This document shows, in pieces, positions 19,184 to 26,762 of a stretch of DNA of 33,784 nucleotides (position 1 is the stretch's first letter; every line of letters starts with the position of its first letter). Under the pieces are notes generated by a model that worked only from the letters and a program-made list of their open reading frames with translations, was not told where the DNA came from and made no database searches. A program made the translations under genes and the position numbers. The stretch spans positions 3,857-37,640 of the forward strand of contig DIFQ01000135.1 of the NCBI GenBank assembly GCA_002419215.1, written 5' to 3'. Source of the stretch: Syntrophaceae bacterium UBA5744 (GTDB taxonomy: Bacteria > Desulfobacterota > Syntrophia > Syntrophales > UBA2192).

Positions 19184-19669
19184 ATGAGACGATCCGTTCT
19201 GAAAATGATCGAGGAATTCAGGCTTTACTGGAAGCACTACGTTCTGCAGAGCCTTTTCGCCACAGTCGCGGTTTTCGTGGTTCTCTATTTTCTGAGCCTG
19301 CAGAATGCGGTCATCATCGCGTCCATCGGCGCTACGGCCTTCATTGTATTCGCCATGCCGGACTATGTCACGGCGCAACCGCGAAATGTCATCGGCGGAC
19401 ATCTCGTCGGCCTGTTCTGGGGATTTGTGTTTTCCCTGATTCCCCATGCCGCCATGATCGCATGCATCGTCTGCTATGCGCTGGCGGTGGGGCTGTCCAT
19501 TTTCACCATGGTAGTCACGGACACGGAGCATCCCCCCGCGTCCGGAACCGCTCTCGGGGTCGCCATCACGGGCATGTCTCCGAACGTGCTGATTGCCGTC
19601 ATCCTGAGCATCATTTTGCTCTCCCTGATTCACCGGTTTTTTAAACCCTACCTGCGCGATTTGACCTGA
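19184..19669 (+). CDS. HPP family integral membrane protein
   Basis: The protein has 161 residues and about four to five membrane segments. The family signature lies in a loop: TEHPPASGTALGVAI contains the HPP motif. NAVIIASIGATAFIVFAMP is another conserved stretch. HPP proteins are inner-membrane proteins. Some plant members move nitrite, and the bacterial role is unclear. I prefer ATG 19184 because AGGGGTGG precedes it. A GTG at 19169 would add five residues. The gene stands between the divergent aldolase and the CoA-transferase gene that starts 128 bases downstream. Confidence 0.8.
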   Translation: MRRSVLKMIEEFRLYWKHYVLQSLFATVAVFVVLYFLSLQNAVIIASIGATAFIVFAMPDYVTAQPRNVIGGHLVGLFWGFVFSLIPHAAMIACIVCYALAVGLSIFTMVVTDTEHPPASGTALGVAITGMSPNVLIAVILSIILLSLIHRFFKPYLRDLT

Positions 19670-19797
19670 CAGAGTCAACGCGGGCACCTGTCCGGCCGGC
19701 AAATGACGTCTGACGCCACTGTCGCCTGTTCTCATGGGCTCTTGTCAGGAGATGTGACATTCATCTTTGGTATCCAACTCGAAAAGGAGGGAACCCC

Positions 19798-21837
19798 ATG
19801 GGCGAGAAGGAAAATGAGTATTTCGGTTTTGCGGACAAGGGGGATCTCATCCCGCCCTCGCAGCACCCGATCATTGAGGAACTCCGTGCCCAGATCCGCA
19901 GAAAGGGGAAGATCGTCACCGGCGAGCAGGCCGCCGCCATCATCCGGGACGGGGATGTCGTGACGACAGGCGGTTTTGTCGCCACGGGAGTCCCCGAGGA
20001 GATTCTCATCTGCATCGAAGAGCGCTTCAAAAAGGAGGGCCACCCCCTCAATCTGACGCTGGTCTACGCGGCAGGACAGGGTGATGGAAAAACCAGGGCC
20101 CTCAATCACCTGGGGCACGAAGGACTTGTGGGACGTGTGATCGGCGGCCACATCGGCCTTGCCCCCATGCTCCAGAAGCTCATCCGGGAGGAAAAGATCC
20201 TGGCCTACAATATGCCCCAGGGTTGCATCAGCACCCTCTTTCGCAACCTCGCCGCCCGCAAGCCGGGGCTGATCTCTTACGTCGGCCTGGGAACGTTCGT
20301 CGATCCCCGGCTCGATGGCGGGAAGCTGAACCGGAAAACGAAGAAGGAAGGCGAAGACCTCGTCAAGCTCATGGAGATCGAAGGAAAGGAGATTCTCTTC
20401 TACAAGCTGCCCCCCATCAACGTGGCCATCATACGGGGGACGACGGCAGACCTGAACGGCAACATCACGATGGAAAAAGAGGCCCTCACGATCGAGGTGC
20501 TCGCCCAGGCCATGGCGGCAAAGAACAACAATGGCTTCGTCATCGCCCAGGTCGAACGGATCGCCGACCAGCACACCCTGAATCCGAAGCACGTCAAGAT
20601 CCCCGGCATCCTCGTGGACTGCGTCGTCGTGGCCAGACCGGAAAATCACTGGATGACCTTCCTCGAGCAGTACAACGCGGGCTTCACGGGGGAGGTGCGC
20701 GTCCCCATGGCCTCCATCGCGGCGATGGAGCTGACGGAACGGAAGGTGATCGCACGGCGGGGAGCCTTTGAGCTAAGGCCCAACCAGGTTGTGAATCTCG
20801 GCATCGGCGTGCCCGAGGGTGTGGCCCGCGTGGCCAACGAGGAGGGCGTCCTCGATCTGCTGACCCTGACGGCGGAGCCGGGCGTGATCGGCGGGATGCC
20901 AAACGGCGGCCTCAACTTCGGCACCGGCACAAACATCGATGCGCTCATCGACCAGCCATACCAGTTCGATTTCTACGACGGGGGCGGCCTGGACATCGCC
21001 TTCCTGGGCTCGGCGGAAATGGACAGGGACGGAAATGTCAACGTGAGCAAATTCGGACCCCGCTTCGTGGGGCCCGGCGGGTTCATCAACATCAGTCAGA
21101 ACGCGAAACGGATCGTTTTCATGGGAACCTTCACGGCAGGCGGCCTCAAGGTCGCCGTGGAGGACGGCAAGCTCAAGATCGAACAGGAGGGCCGCGAGCG
21201 CAAATTCCTCGAGCAGGTCGAGCAGATCACCTTCAGCGGCAAATACGCCGCGCAGAGAAGACAGCCCGTGCTCTATATCACGGAGCGCTGCGTCTTCACC
21301 CTCACAAAGGACGGGATGGAGCTGACTGAAATTGCCCCCGGCATCGACCTCGAAAAGGACATCCTCTCCAAGATGGATTTCAAGCCCGTCATGAAGATCC
21401 CCCCGAAGCTCATGGATGCCAGGATCTTCAGGACCGAGGCGATGAATCTGAAGCGCGACATGCTCGAGATCCCCATCGAGGACAGACTGATCTACGTCCC
21501 GGGCGAAAACACCTTCTACGTCAATTTCGAGAATTTCTACGTGAAGTCCAGCGAGCAGATCCAGAGGATCCAGAACCATGTCGAAAAAATGCTGAAACCG
21601 CTCGGTAAAAAAGTTCTCACCATCGTCAACTACGACAACTTCAACATCCTTCCCGAGCTCGTGGAGGAGTACGCCGAGATGGTGAAGTACGTGATGCAGT
21701 TTTACGAGAAGGTCACCCGTTACACGACGAGCACCTTCCTGAGGATGAAGCTCGGCGACGAGCTTGCAAAGCGGGAAGTGGCGCCCCACCTCTATGAATC
21801 CAAGGACGAGGCGCACAAACACCTCAAGGAGAAGTAA
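19798..21837 (+). CDS. single-chain acyl-CoA:acid CoA-transferase (YdiF/propionate CoA-transferase type) with extra C-terminal domain
   Basis: The protein has 679 residues. Residues from about 35 to 545 are fused alpha and beta halves of a family I CoA-transferase. The first half starts KIVTGEQAAAIIRDGDVVTTGGF. The second half contains VVNLGIGVPEGVARVANEEG and LTAEPGVIGGMPNGGLNFG, with E360 as the expected catalytic glutamate. Relatives (YdiF, clostridial propionate CoA-transferase) are about 520-540 residues. Here about 131 residues (549-679) are added, containing IEDRLIYVPGENTFYVNFENFY and LGKKVLTIVNYDNFNI, which I do not recognise. GGAGGG precedes the ATG at 19798. It probably exchanges CoA between short acids and acyl-CoAs. 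The exact substrates are not readable. Confidence 0.87.
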   Translation: MGEKENEYFGFADKGDLIPPSQHPIIEELRAQIRRKGKIVTGEQAAAIIRDGDVVTTGGFVATGVPEEILICIEERFKKEGHPLNLTLVYAAGQGDGKTRALNHLGHEGLVGRVIGGHIGLAPMLQKLIREEKILAYNMPQGCISTLFRNLAARKPGLISYVGLGTFVDPRLDGGKLNRKTKKEGEDLVKLMEIEGKEILFYKLPPINVAIIRGTTADLNGNITMEKEALTIEVLAQAMAAKNNNGFVIAQVERIADQHTLNPKHVKIPGILVDCVVVARPENHWMTFLEQYNAGFTGEVRVPMASIAAMELTERKVIARRGAFELRPNQVVNLGIGVPEGVARVANEEGVLDLLTLTAEPGVIGGMPNGGLNFGTGTNIDALIDQPYQFDFYDGGGLDIAFLGSAEMDRDGNVNVSKFGPRFVGPGGFINISQNAKRIVFMGTFTAGGLKVAVEDGKLKIEQEGRERKFLEQVEQITFSGKYAAQRRQPVLYITERCVFTLTKDGMELTEIAPGIDLEKDILSKMDFKPVMKIPPKLMDARIFRTEAMNLKRDMLEIPIEDRLIYVPGENTFYVNFENFYVKSSEQIQRIQNHVEKMLKPLGKKVLTIVNYDNFNILPELVEEYAEMVKYVMQFYEKVTRYTTSTFLRMKLGDELAKREVAPHLYESKDEAHKHLKEK

Positions 21838-21934
21838 AAGCGCTGCCGTGATCGGCGCGCAGCGATCGCCGGCGGAAGCGAGCGGGGCAGGGTAAAACAA
21901 CCGCAAGCCTCGAGCCAGAAGCCGCAAGGCAAAG

Positions 21935-21970
21935 AAAAAGGATCGGGGGACATGCCCTCGATCCTTTCTT
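21935..21970. terminator. bidirectional terminator between convergent genes
   Basis: AAAAAGGATCGGGGG and CCCTCGATCCTTTCTT pair around the loop ACATG (one G-T pair), with A-rich left and T-rich right flanks. It separates the + strand CoA-transferase from the - strand PhaC-like gene and can serve both. Confidence 0.8.
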
Positions 21971-21984
21971 GTTTCCTGAAGCCT

Positions 21985-22008
21985 GAAGCCTGTGGCCTGC
22001 AGCCTGCG
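21985..22008. repeat. dispersed intergenic repeat A, copy 2
   Basis: This 24-base word built of GCCTG units is the inverted near-copy (one difference) of 8364-8387. It lies right before the stop of the PhaC-like gene (minus strand), in a segment of AAGCCTGAAGCC words. Confidence 0.6.
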
Positions 22009-22017
22009 CGAAGCGCG

Positions 22018-23802
22018 TCAGGACTTGAAGAAGTCGTTGACCAGCGTGAGGTACTCAGCCAGCAGCACCTTGCTCACCACGAAGATGTGCCCCACGTTTT
22101 TCTCGATGAGTCGGTTCAGTCCCCCGCGCGAGACGCCGATGTTCTTTCCGACCTCGCCCCACAGCTCGCAGGATATGCAGGAGCCCGTCGGCGCGATGGG
22201 GTCGCGGGTGCCCCGGTAGCAGAAGATGAGGACGCCGGCCTTGTCCAGGGCGCCCATCTGCACCGGCTTGCCGTCGAGCTCGGGGACGGAAGAGGGCAGG
22301 ACGTAGGTGCCCTCGATGAGGGCATTGCCCAGGAAGAACTGGCTGATCCACTCCCGGTGCGCCCGGGCGGGGAACTTGGTGCCGTGGGTGAGCCAGTAGA
22401 GGAAGGGGGCCGAATCCTCGATGGCATTGGGCCAGTAGGCGCGTCCGTAGAAACCCATCGAGACGCTGTGCTGCACGCCGGGCTGGATCTCGTTCATCCC
22501 CGCCTCGATCAGGAAGGCCGGCACGTTCACCTCGCCGTAGAGTTCCTTCATCAGCAGCGGGTCGTAATTCTCGCGGATGATCTTGCGCATGTGGGCATGC
22601 CCGCTGTCCCCGTCGTCGAATTTCACGGGGGTGGCCATGACGGCGATCTTCCAGATATCCATGGGCTCGCCGCGTGCCAACCGCTCCTCGGCCCTTCGTG
22701 CAAGGTACGGAAGCATGAGGGTGCCCGCCATGCAGTAGGCCATGATATAGATCTCGACGCCGGGGTGGCGCTTCTGGATGATCTCGATGTACGTGTCGGG
22801 GACGGTCTTTCCGAAGAAGTCGAGCCCCAGGTTCGTTTCCCCGGGACCCGGGTCGCCGTGGTCCACGAGATAGACGTGGTAGCCTTCCTTGAGCATTCCT
22901 TCGACGACGGACTTCCCCTCGGCGAGATCGAAGATCTCGGGCTTGTTGATCATCGGTGTGGCCAGGTAGACGGCCTTGCCGTTCGGCTCCGTTCCTTTCG
23001 GGAGAGGGTAGTGGCGGAGGGTCACCGAGTGCAGTCGTGAGCCCTTGATCACCTCGTAGGGAAGAAAGCCGATCTTGCCCCCCATGAAGCGGTTGGCGAA
23101 ATCGCGGATGTCGAAGCCGTTGTGCCGCCACAGGGCTTCGATGCGGGCCCGGCCTTCCTCCAGATAGGCGCCGAGACTCATGCCGTCGCTGCCGTCGGGA
23201 TTTTTTTTCATGAAGGGCATGTCCTCGCCCTCGAGGGGCTGCTCCGTGATGAGGACCAGGATCGATTTCAGGAGATCCTTCATGGCCTTGAGGCGGGTGA
23301 GCCCCCCGGAATTGTAGGAGAGCTCGAGCCACCGGAACTCCTTCATGTAGTTGCGAAGGAGCTGCTTGCCTTCTTCCGACGTGGAGATCGCCTGGGCCAC
23401 CCTCCGGTCGAATTTCCCGTTCCGCATGAAGCCGCTGCAGAGATTGTAGAGCAGCCTCGCGTAGGTCTGGTAGATCCAGCTGTTCATCTCGGCGAAGATG
23501 TCGGGGTTGCGGCCCGCCCTCGTGGCGGTCCGGGCCTGTGTCTTGATGGGCCCCGTCACGTAGGACTCCATCAGGCCGGCCTGCCATCCCGCCAGCGTGG
23601 CCCATGGCCCGAAAAGAAAAGGCTGGCTCGCCACCGTTTTCATCAGCTCCTGGTAGCGAAAGAGCGCCCGGACCTGCCCGCCTGCCAGCTTGCTCTTCCA
23701 TGGGACGACGTATCGATACCCTTCCGAGTTGTCGGCCGGGGTCTTCCCGATCAGGGCAAGAAGTTCATCGGGTGAAATCCGCTCCGCGTTTTGCTTTTTC
23801 AT
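22018..23802 (-). CDS. PhaC-like alpha/beta-hydrolase-fold protein with variant nucleophile box
   Basis: The protein has 594 residues. The layout is that of class I PHA synthases: an alpha-helical N-terminal part (about 1-250) and an alpha/beta-hydrolase core. The candidate triad is C357 in IMAYCMAGTLML, D534 in RGTRDPIAP and H572 in VGHIFVVS. The cysteine nucleophile, which marks polymerases as opposed to serine depolymerases, is kept. The usual G-x-C-x-G-G box is A-Y-C-M-A-G here, with the first two glycines changed to alanine. It may be a synthase of altered specificity or a regulatory or depolymerising relative. ATG 23802 is chosen for AAGGAG upstream, and the open frame beyond is not coding. 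It lies 182 bases downstream of the methyltransferase gene. Confidence 0.8.
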   Translation of the reverse strand: MKKQNAERISPDELLALIGKTPADNSEGYRYVVPWKSKLAGGQVRALFRYQELMKTVASQPFLFGPWATLAGWQAGLMESYVTGPIKTQARTATRAGRNPDIFAEMNSWIYQTYARLLYNLCSGFMRNGKFDRRVAQAISTSEEGKQLLRNYMKEFRWLELSYNSGGLTRLKAMKDLLKSILVLITEQPLEGEDMPFMKKNPDGSDGMSLGAYLEEGRARIEALWRHNGFDIRDFANRFMGGKIGFLPYEVIKGSRLHSVTLRHYPLPKGTEPNGKAVYLATPMINKPEIFDLAEGKSVVEGMLKEGYHVYLVDHGDPGPGETNLGLDFFGKTVPDTYIEIIQKRHPGVEIYIMAYCMAGTLMLPYLARRAEERLARGEPMDIWKIAVMATPVKFDDGDSGHAHMRKIIRENYDPLLMKELYGEVNVPAFLIEAGMNEIQPGVQHSVSMGFYGRAYWPNAIEDSAPFLYWLTHGTKFPARAHREWISQFFLGNALIEGTYVLPSSVPELDGKPVQMGALDKAGVLIFCYRGTRDPIAPTGSCISCELWGEVGKNIGVSRGGLNRLIEKNVGHIFVVSKVLLAEYLTLVNDFFKS

Positions 23803-23984
23803 GGGCCTCTCCTTGCAGGTCAAAGCAATGTGACGCGATGGGCCGCTCCCGCAGCGCGGCACGGGCGCTCCGGGACGAAAGACAGACTCCCTTTGCCTTT
23901 GGCATGCAAAAGCCCGACCAACCCTGCCCGATTGCAGTGATTTCGTGATCGGGAGGAGCGGACGGGCGGTTCTTGCTTCACGAT

Positions 23985-24824
23985 TCAATCCTGGGCAAAG
24001 CGAAGGTGGACGATCCGGTTGCCGAGCACGGACAGCGCCTGGGGGGCGAAAAAGTTGAGCCATCCCCAGCGCTCGCGGTGGTGCTCGAGAACATTGCACT
24101 CGCTGAGAACCTGCAGGCCGCGGCCCCAGGACTCCATGGCCCTGCAGTCGCTCAGGGTCCATCGGAAATCGAGACAGCCGCCGGCGACTTTCGACAGGCA
24201 GGGGTCATATTTCCCCATTCCCAGGGCACAGGGGGCAAGCATCTCCAGGAGCATCTGGGCCCCGGGGAAGCGCATCGACAGGCCATCGAAGACGGACCGG
24301 ACGTCCTCTTCGTCAAAATACATGAAGAGGCCCTCAGCCACGATCAGGACGGGCTGCCTGCCGGCAACGATCGGCTCCAGAGTGGAAGGCTCCGTCACCG
24401 AGCCCGCGACGCAGCGGTATCGCTTCGTCTCCCGGAAAAAAAGTTTCCGCAGGGCAATGACCTCCGGCAGATCGACCTCGTACCAGCGGATGCTCCCGTT
24501 GTCGAGCCGGGAGAAACGGGTGCTCAGGCCGGCGCCCAGGTTGATGACGACGGCCCTGGGGTTTGCGCGGATAAAGTCCGATGTTGCCTCATCGAGGATC
24601 TTCGTGCGGATGGTGATTCCCGTCTGAGTCATCCAGGCCCCCTCGAACTTGGAGAAGTCGTAATCGAGGTTCTCGAAGATCTCCAGGGCGATCGGGTCCC
24701 GGATGATTGCATCGGGACGCGCGGTTTCGACGGCCCTCGCCCAGAGGGGGATGAGCAGGGACTCAGCGACTCCCGAGAGCTGAACGGGCTCTTTCCACAG
24801 GCGGTGAAGGACTGCCGTCTTCAT
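23985..24824 (-). CDS. LCMT-family class I SAM-dependent methyltransferase
   Basis: The protein has 279 residues and resembles leucine carboxyl methyltransferase / Tcmp-type O-methyltransferases. The conserved N-terminal half includes ARAVETARPDAIIRDPIALEI. The SAM-binding loop VINLGAGLSTRF is followed by the acidic YEVDLPEVI, and VAEGLFMYF follows in the middle of the protein. The family methylates carboxyl groups or small acidic and polyketide-like molecules. Its target here is unknown. Two in-frame or near starts exist (ATGCCATG). The second is used because it begins the continuous family-like sequence. It sits between the hydratase (after a hairpin) and the PhaC-like gene, so it could be part of PHA metabolism, but nothing in the sequence proves that. 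Confidence 0.8.
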   Translation of the reverse strand: MKTAVLHRLWKEPVQLSGVAESLLIPLWARAVETARPDAIIRDPIALEIFENLDYDFSKFEGAWMTQTGITIRTKILDEATSDFIRANPRAVVINLGAGLSTRFSRLDNGSIRWYEVDLPEVIALRKLFFRETKRYRCVAGSVTEPSTLEPIVAGRQPVLIVAEGLFMYFDEEDVRSVFDGLSMRFPGAQMLLEMLAPCALGMGKYDPCLSKVAGGCLDFRWTLSDCRAMESWGRGLQVLSECNVLEHHRERWGWLNFFAPQALSVLGNRIVHLRFAQD

Positions 24825-25019
24825 GGCATGCTGTTCCGGCTTGTTGGATGATCGGTTAAAGGGGGTGTCGACCTCTGAACGGGTCCGACTTGTCTAAACT
24901 GCATCCGGGAGATCTCCCGGTCCATTCGCGTGGCATCCTGCCGCAGTTTGAAGGGTCGCAAAGGGAAATACCGATAACAGGATAGTGGATAACCACATCA
25001 TTTCTAACATTTTTTTGCA

Positions 25020-25031
25020 TTTTGATCAAAA
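25020..25031. promoter_or_regulatory. perfect 12-base palindrome TTTTGATCAAAA
   Basis: TTTTGATCAAAA lies in an AT-rich stretch about 195 bases before the methyltransferase start and near the hairpin that ends the hydratase gene. It could be an operator. The TTGATCAA core resembles half sites of Crp/Fnr-type boxes but lacks their spacing. Confidence 0.25.
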
Positions 25032-25057
25032 GTTTTGTGCCGGGGAGCAGGCAAGGC

Positions 25058-25082
25058 GCCCCCCGGGGATATCCCGGGGGGC
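25058..25082 (-). terminator. GC-rich hairpin after the PHA operon
   Basis: GCCCCCCGGG and CCCGGGGGGC form a perfect 10-base-pair stem around GATAT, 35 bases downstream of the hydratase stop. No T run follows on the minus strand, so it may pause transcription or protect the 3' end instead of acting as a full intrinsic terminator. Confidence 0.5.
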
Positions 25083-25116
25083 AGAGAGGGAGGCGGTAGT
25101 TCTAAACAGGGAGAAA

Positions 25117-25545
25117 TTACTTTTTGGGCGCCTTGGGCGGCATGATCAGGGCTTCGCCATCCACCAGGAGGGTGCCGTCCTGGTTCACGCAGGTCGTCCG
25201 GAGCTTCACGCGGTTTTTCTCCGTCACCTTTTCCTTGACCTCCACGCGGGCCGTCACGGTGTCGCCGATGCGCACGGGGGCCTTGAATTCCATGAACTGG
25301 CTCAGGTAGATCGTTCCCGGGCCTGGAAGTTTCATGGCGAGCACCGCCGAGATGAATCCCGCCGAGAGCATCCCGTGGGCAATCCGGCCCTTGAAGAAGG
25401 TCCCTTTTGCATAGGCCTCGTTGACATGGGCGGGGTTGAAGTCCCCGGTGATCCCTGCAAAGAGGTAGACGTCCGTTTCGGTTACGGTCTTGGCCATTTC
25501 CGCCGCATCGCCTACATTCATCTCGTCAATTGTCTTCCCGATCAT
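25117..25545 (-). CDS. phaJ: MaoC-like (R)-specific enoyl-CoA hydratase
   Basis: The protein has 142 residues with a hot-dog fold. The catalytic dyad of PhaJ/R-hydratases is visible as D35 and H40 in GDFNPAHVNEAY, followed by GRIAHGMLSAG. PGPGTIYLSQFMEFKAPVRIGDTVTARV is the expected dimer-interface strand region. It should hydrate trans-2-enoyl-CoA to (R)-3-hydroxyacyl-CoA, the PHA synthase substrate. It is in line with phaE-phaC and the GAF gene, and the 145 bases before it are filled with microrepeats. AGGGGG lies a few bases before the ATG. The hydratase activity is well supported, and the PHA role is from context. Confidence 0.85.
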   Translation of the reverse strand: MIGKTIDEMNVGDAAEMAKTVTETDVYLFAGITGDFNPAHVNEAYAKGTFFKGRIAHGMLSAGFISAVLAMKLPGPGTIYLSQFMEFKAPVRIGDTVTARVEVKEKVTEKNRVKLRTTCVNQDGTLLVDGEALIMPPKAPKK

Positions 25546-25566
25546 GTTTCCCCCTTTTAAAGTTGG

Positions 25567-25594
25567 GGTATCGGGTATCGGGTATCGGGTATCG
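25567..25594. repeat. four perfect tandem GGTATCG heptamers
   Basis: Four head-to-tail copies of GGTATCG are followed by a palindromic GGAATCCGGATTCC block (about 25624-25637). They lie between the GAF gene and phaJ on the transcribed region. The array is too short and close-set for CRISPR. Confidence 0.7.
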
Positions 25595-25657
25595 TGCCGC
25601 TCCGCGGCCGGAATCGGGCCTCCGGAATCCGGATTCCGGAATCCTGAATCCCATTTT

Positions 25658-25687
25658 CCTGTACCCCGGACCCTGAACCCTGGCCCC
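25658..25687. repeat. dispersed intergenic repeat B, copy 1
   Basis: This 30-base stretch of ACCCTGA/CCCTGG words matches the reverse complement of 33721-33750 at 28 of 30 positions. It ends four bases before the stop codon of the GAF gene. Confidence 0.65.
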
Positions 25688-25690
25688 TGG

Positions 25691-26740
25691 TTAAAACCAG
25701 CTTTTGAAGATCCAGACGTTATCTCTGAGATCCTTCACGTCGTCCTTCAGCATCGACAGCAGGCTCATGTTCTGGATGGCCACCCCGCCCATGTAGGCCA
25801 GGGCCGTCACGAAGGTGATCTCGCTCTCCCTGAACTCCCGGGACGTTGCACTGTAGAGGCGGAGCACACCGATGACCTCGTCGCGGGACTTGATGGGCAC
25901 GCTGAGGATCGTTACGATGCCTTCCTCTTTCTTTTCGTTGCGGTACTGGACGCCGGAGTCGGCGGCGGCATCCTTCACGACCACGGGCTTTCCCTGGAGG
26001 GCCTGGGCGATGCTCTTCTCCGCCGAGATGGGGCCCTTGTTGAGGTACTTCTCCGAGAGGCCGTAACTTGCCGCAAGGCGAAGCATCACGCGGTTCTCGT
26101 CGAGCAGGCGGATCGTGGCCGCCTTGACGCCGAGGGCCTTGGCCACATCCTCCGTGAGGGTCTGGAGGATGGTCTTGATGTCCGTGCTGGCCGTGATGCT
26201 CGCTGCCATCTCGAGAAAGATCCTCGCGTTGTTGCGCAACCGTTCGATGAGCTGGGCCTTCTCGATGGCCATGCCGCCCTGCTCGGCGAGCACCGTGAGA
26301 AACTCGATCTCCTTCTCGGAGAAATCGCGCATCTCGGCCGTGTAGAGCGTAAGGCACCCGATGAGTTCATCCCTCACGATGACGGGGACGACGAGGATCG
26401 ATCCGATCCTCTCCTTGACCTTGGATTCCTTGTTCTGGACCCGCTCGTCATTCTGGGCGTCCCGGTAGTGGATGAACCCGTCCTTCTTGAGCAGTTTCAT
26501 CGTGGGCGCCATCCGGCCGGGAGCGGCGTGCATGTAGCTCTTGGAGAGCCCCGTCTGGGCCACGGCAACGTATTCTTCCTTCGTTTCATCGGTGGCCAGG
26601 AAGAGGCACGCCGCCTTTGCCTTCATCGTGTCGACGGCGGATTTCACGATCAACTCCAGGAGTTTGTCCCTCTCGATCGTCGTGCTCAGCGCCCGGCTGA
26701 CCTTGCTGATCGCCTTGATGTAATCGTTTCGCTCGCTCAT
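25691..26740 (-). CDS. tandem GAF-domain protein
   Basis: The protein has 349 residues. There are two GAF domains at about residues 24-165 and 188-330. Each ends in the typical core (IGSILVVPVIVRDELIGCLTLYTAE in the first; VTILSVPIKSRDEVIGVLRLYSA in the second, with long helices following). There is no kinase, cyclase, HD, GGDEF or DNA-binding output domain, so it is a stand-alone ligand or redox sensor that must act through a partner. It starts 22 bases after phaC with GGAAGG before the ATG, so it is almost surely in the PHA synthase operon. Its ligand and partner are unknown. Confidence 0.85.
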   Translation of the reverse strand: MSERNDYIKAISKVSRALSTTIERDKLLELIVKSAVDTMKAKAACLFLATDETKEEYVAVAQTGLSKSYMHAAPGRMAPTMKLLKKDGFIHYRDAQNDERVQNKESKVKERIGSILVVPVIVRDELIGCLTLYTAEMRDFSEKEIEFLTVLAEQGGMAIEKAQLIERLRNNARIFLEMAASITASTDIKTILQTLTEDVAKALGVKAATIRLLDENRVMLRLAASYGLSEKYLNKGPISAEKSIAQALQGKPVVVKDAAADSGVQYRNEKKEEGIVTILSVPIKSRDEVIGVLRLYSATSREFRESEITFVTALAYMGGVAIQNMSLLSMLKDDVKDLRDNVWIFKSWF

Positions 26741-26762
26741 GTCTCTTCCTTCCTTTCCCCGA

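Noticed and set aside
23803..24162. N-terminal extension of the 594-residue PhaC-like protein
   Set aside because: AAGGAG directly precedes ATG 23802, and the extension is Arg/Pro-rich and overlaps the methyltransferase gene.
25567..25660. CRISPR array
   Set aside because: The repeats are seven bases long without spacers, and there are no cas genes.
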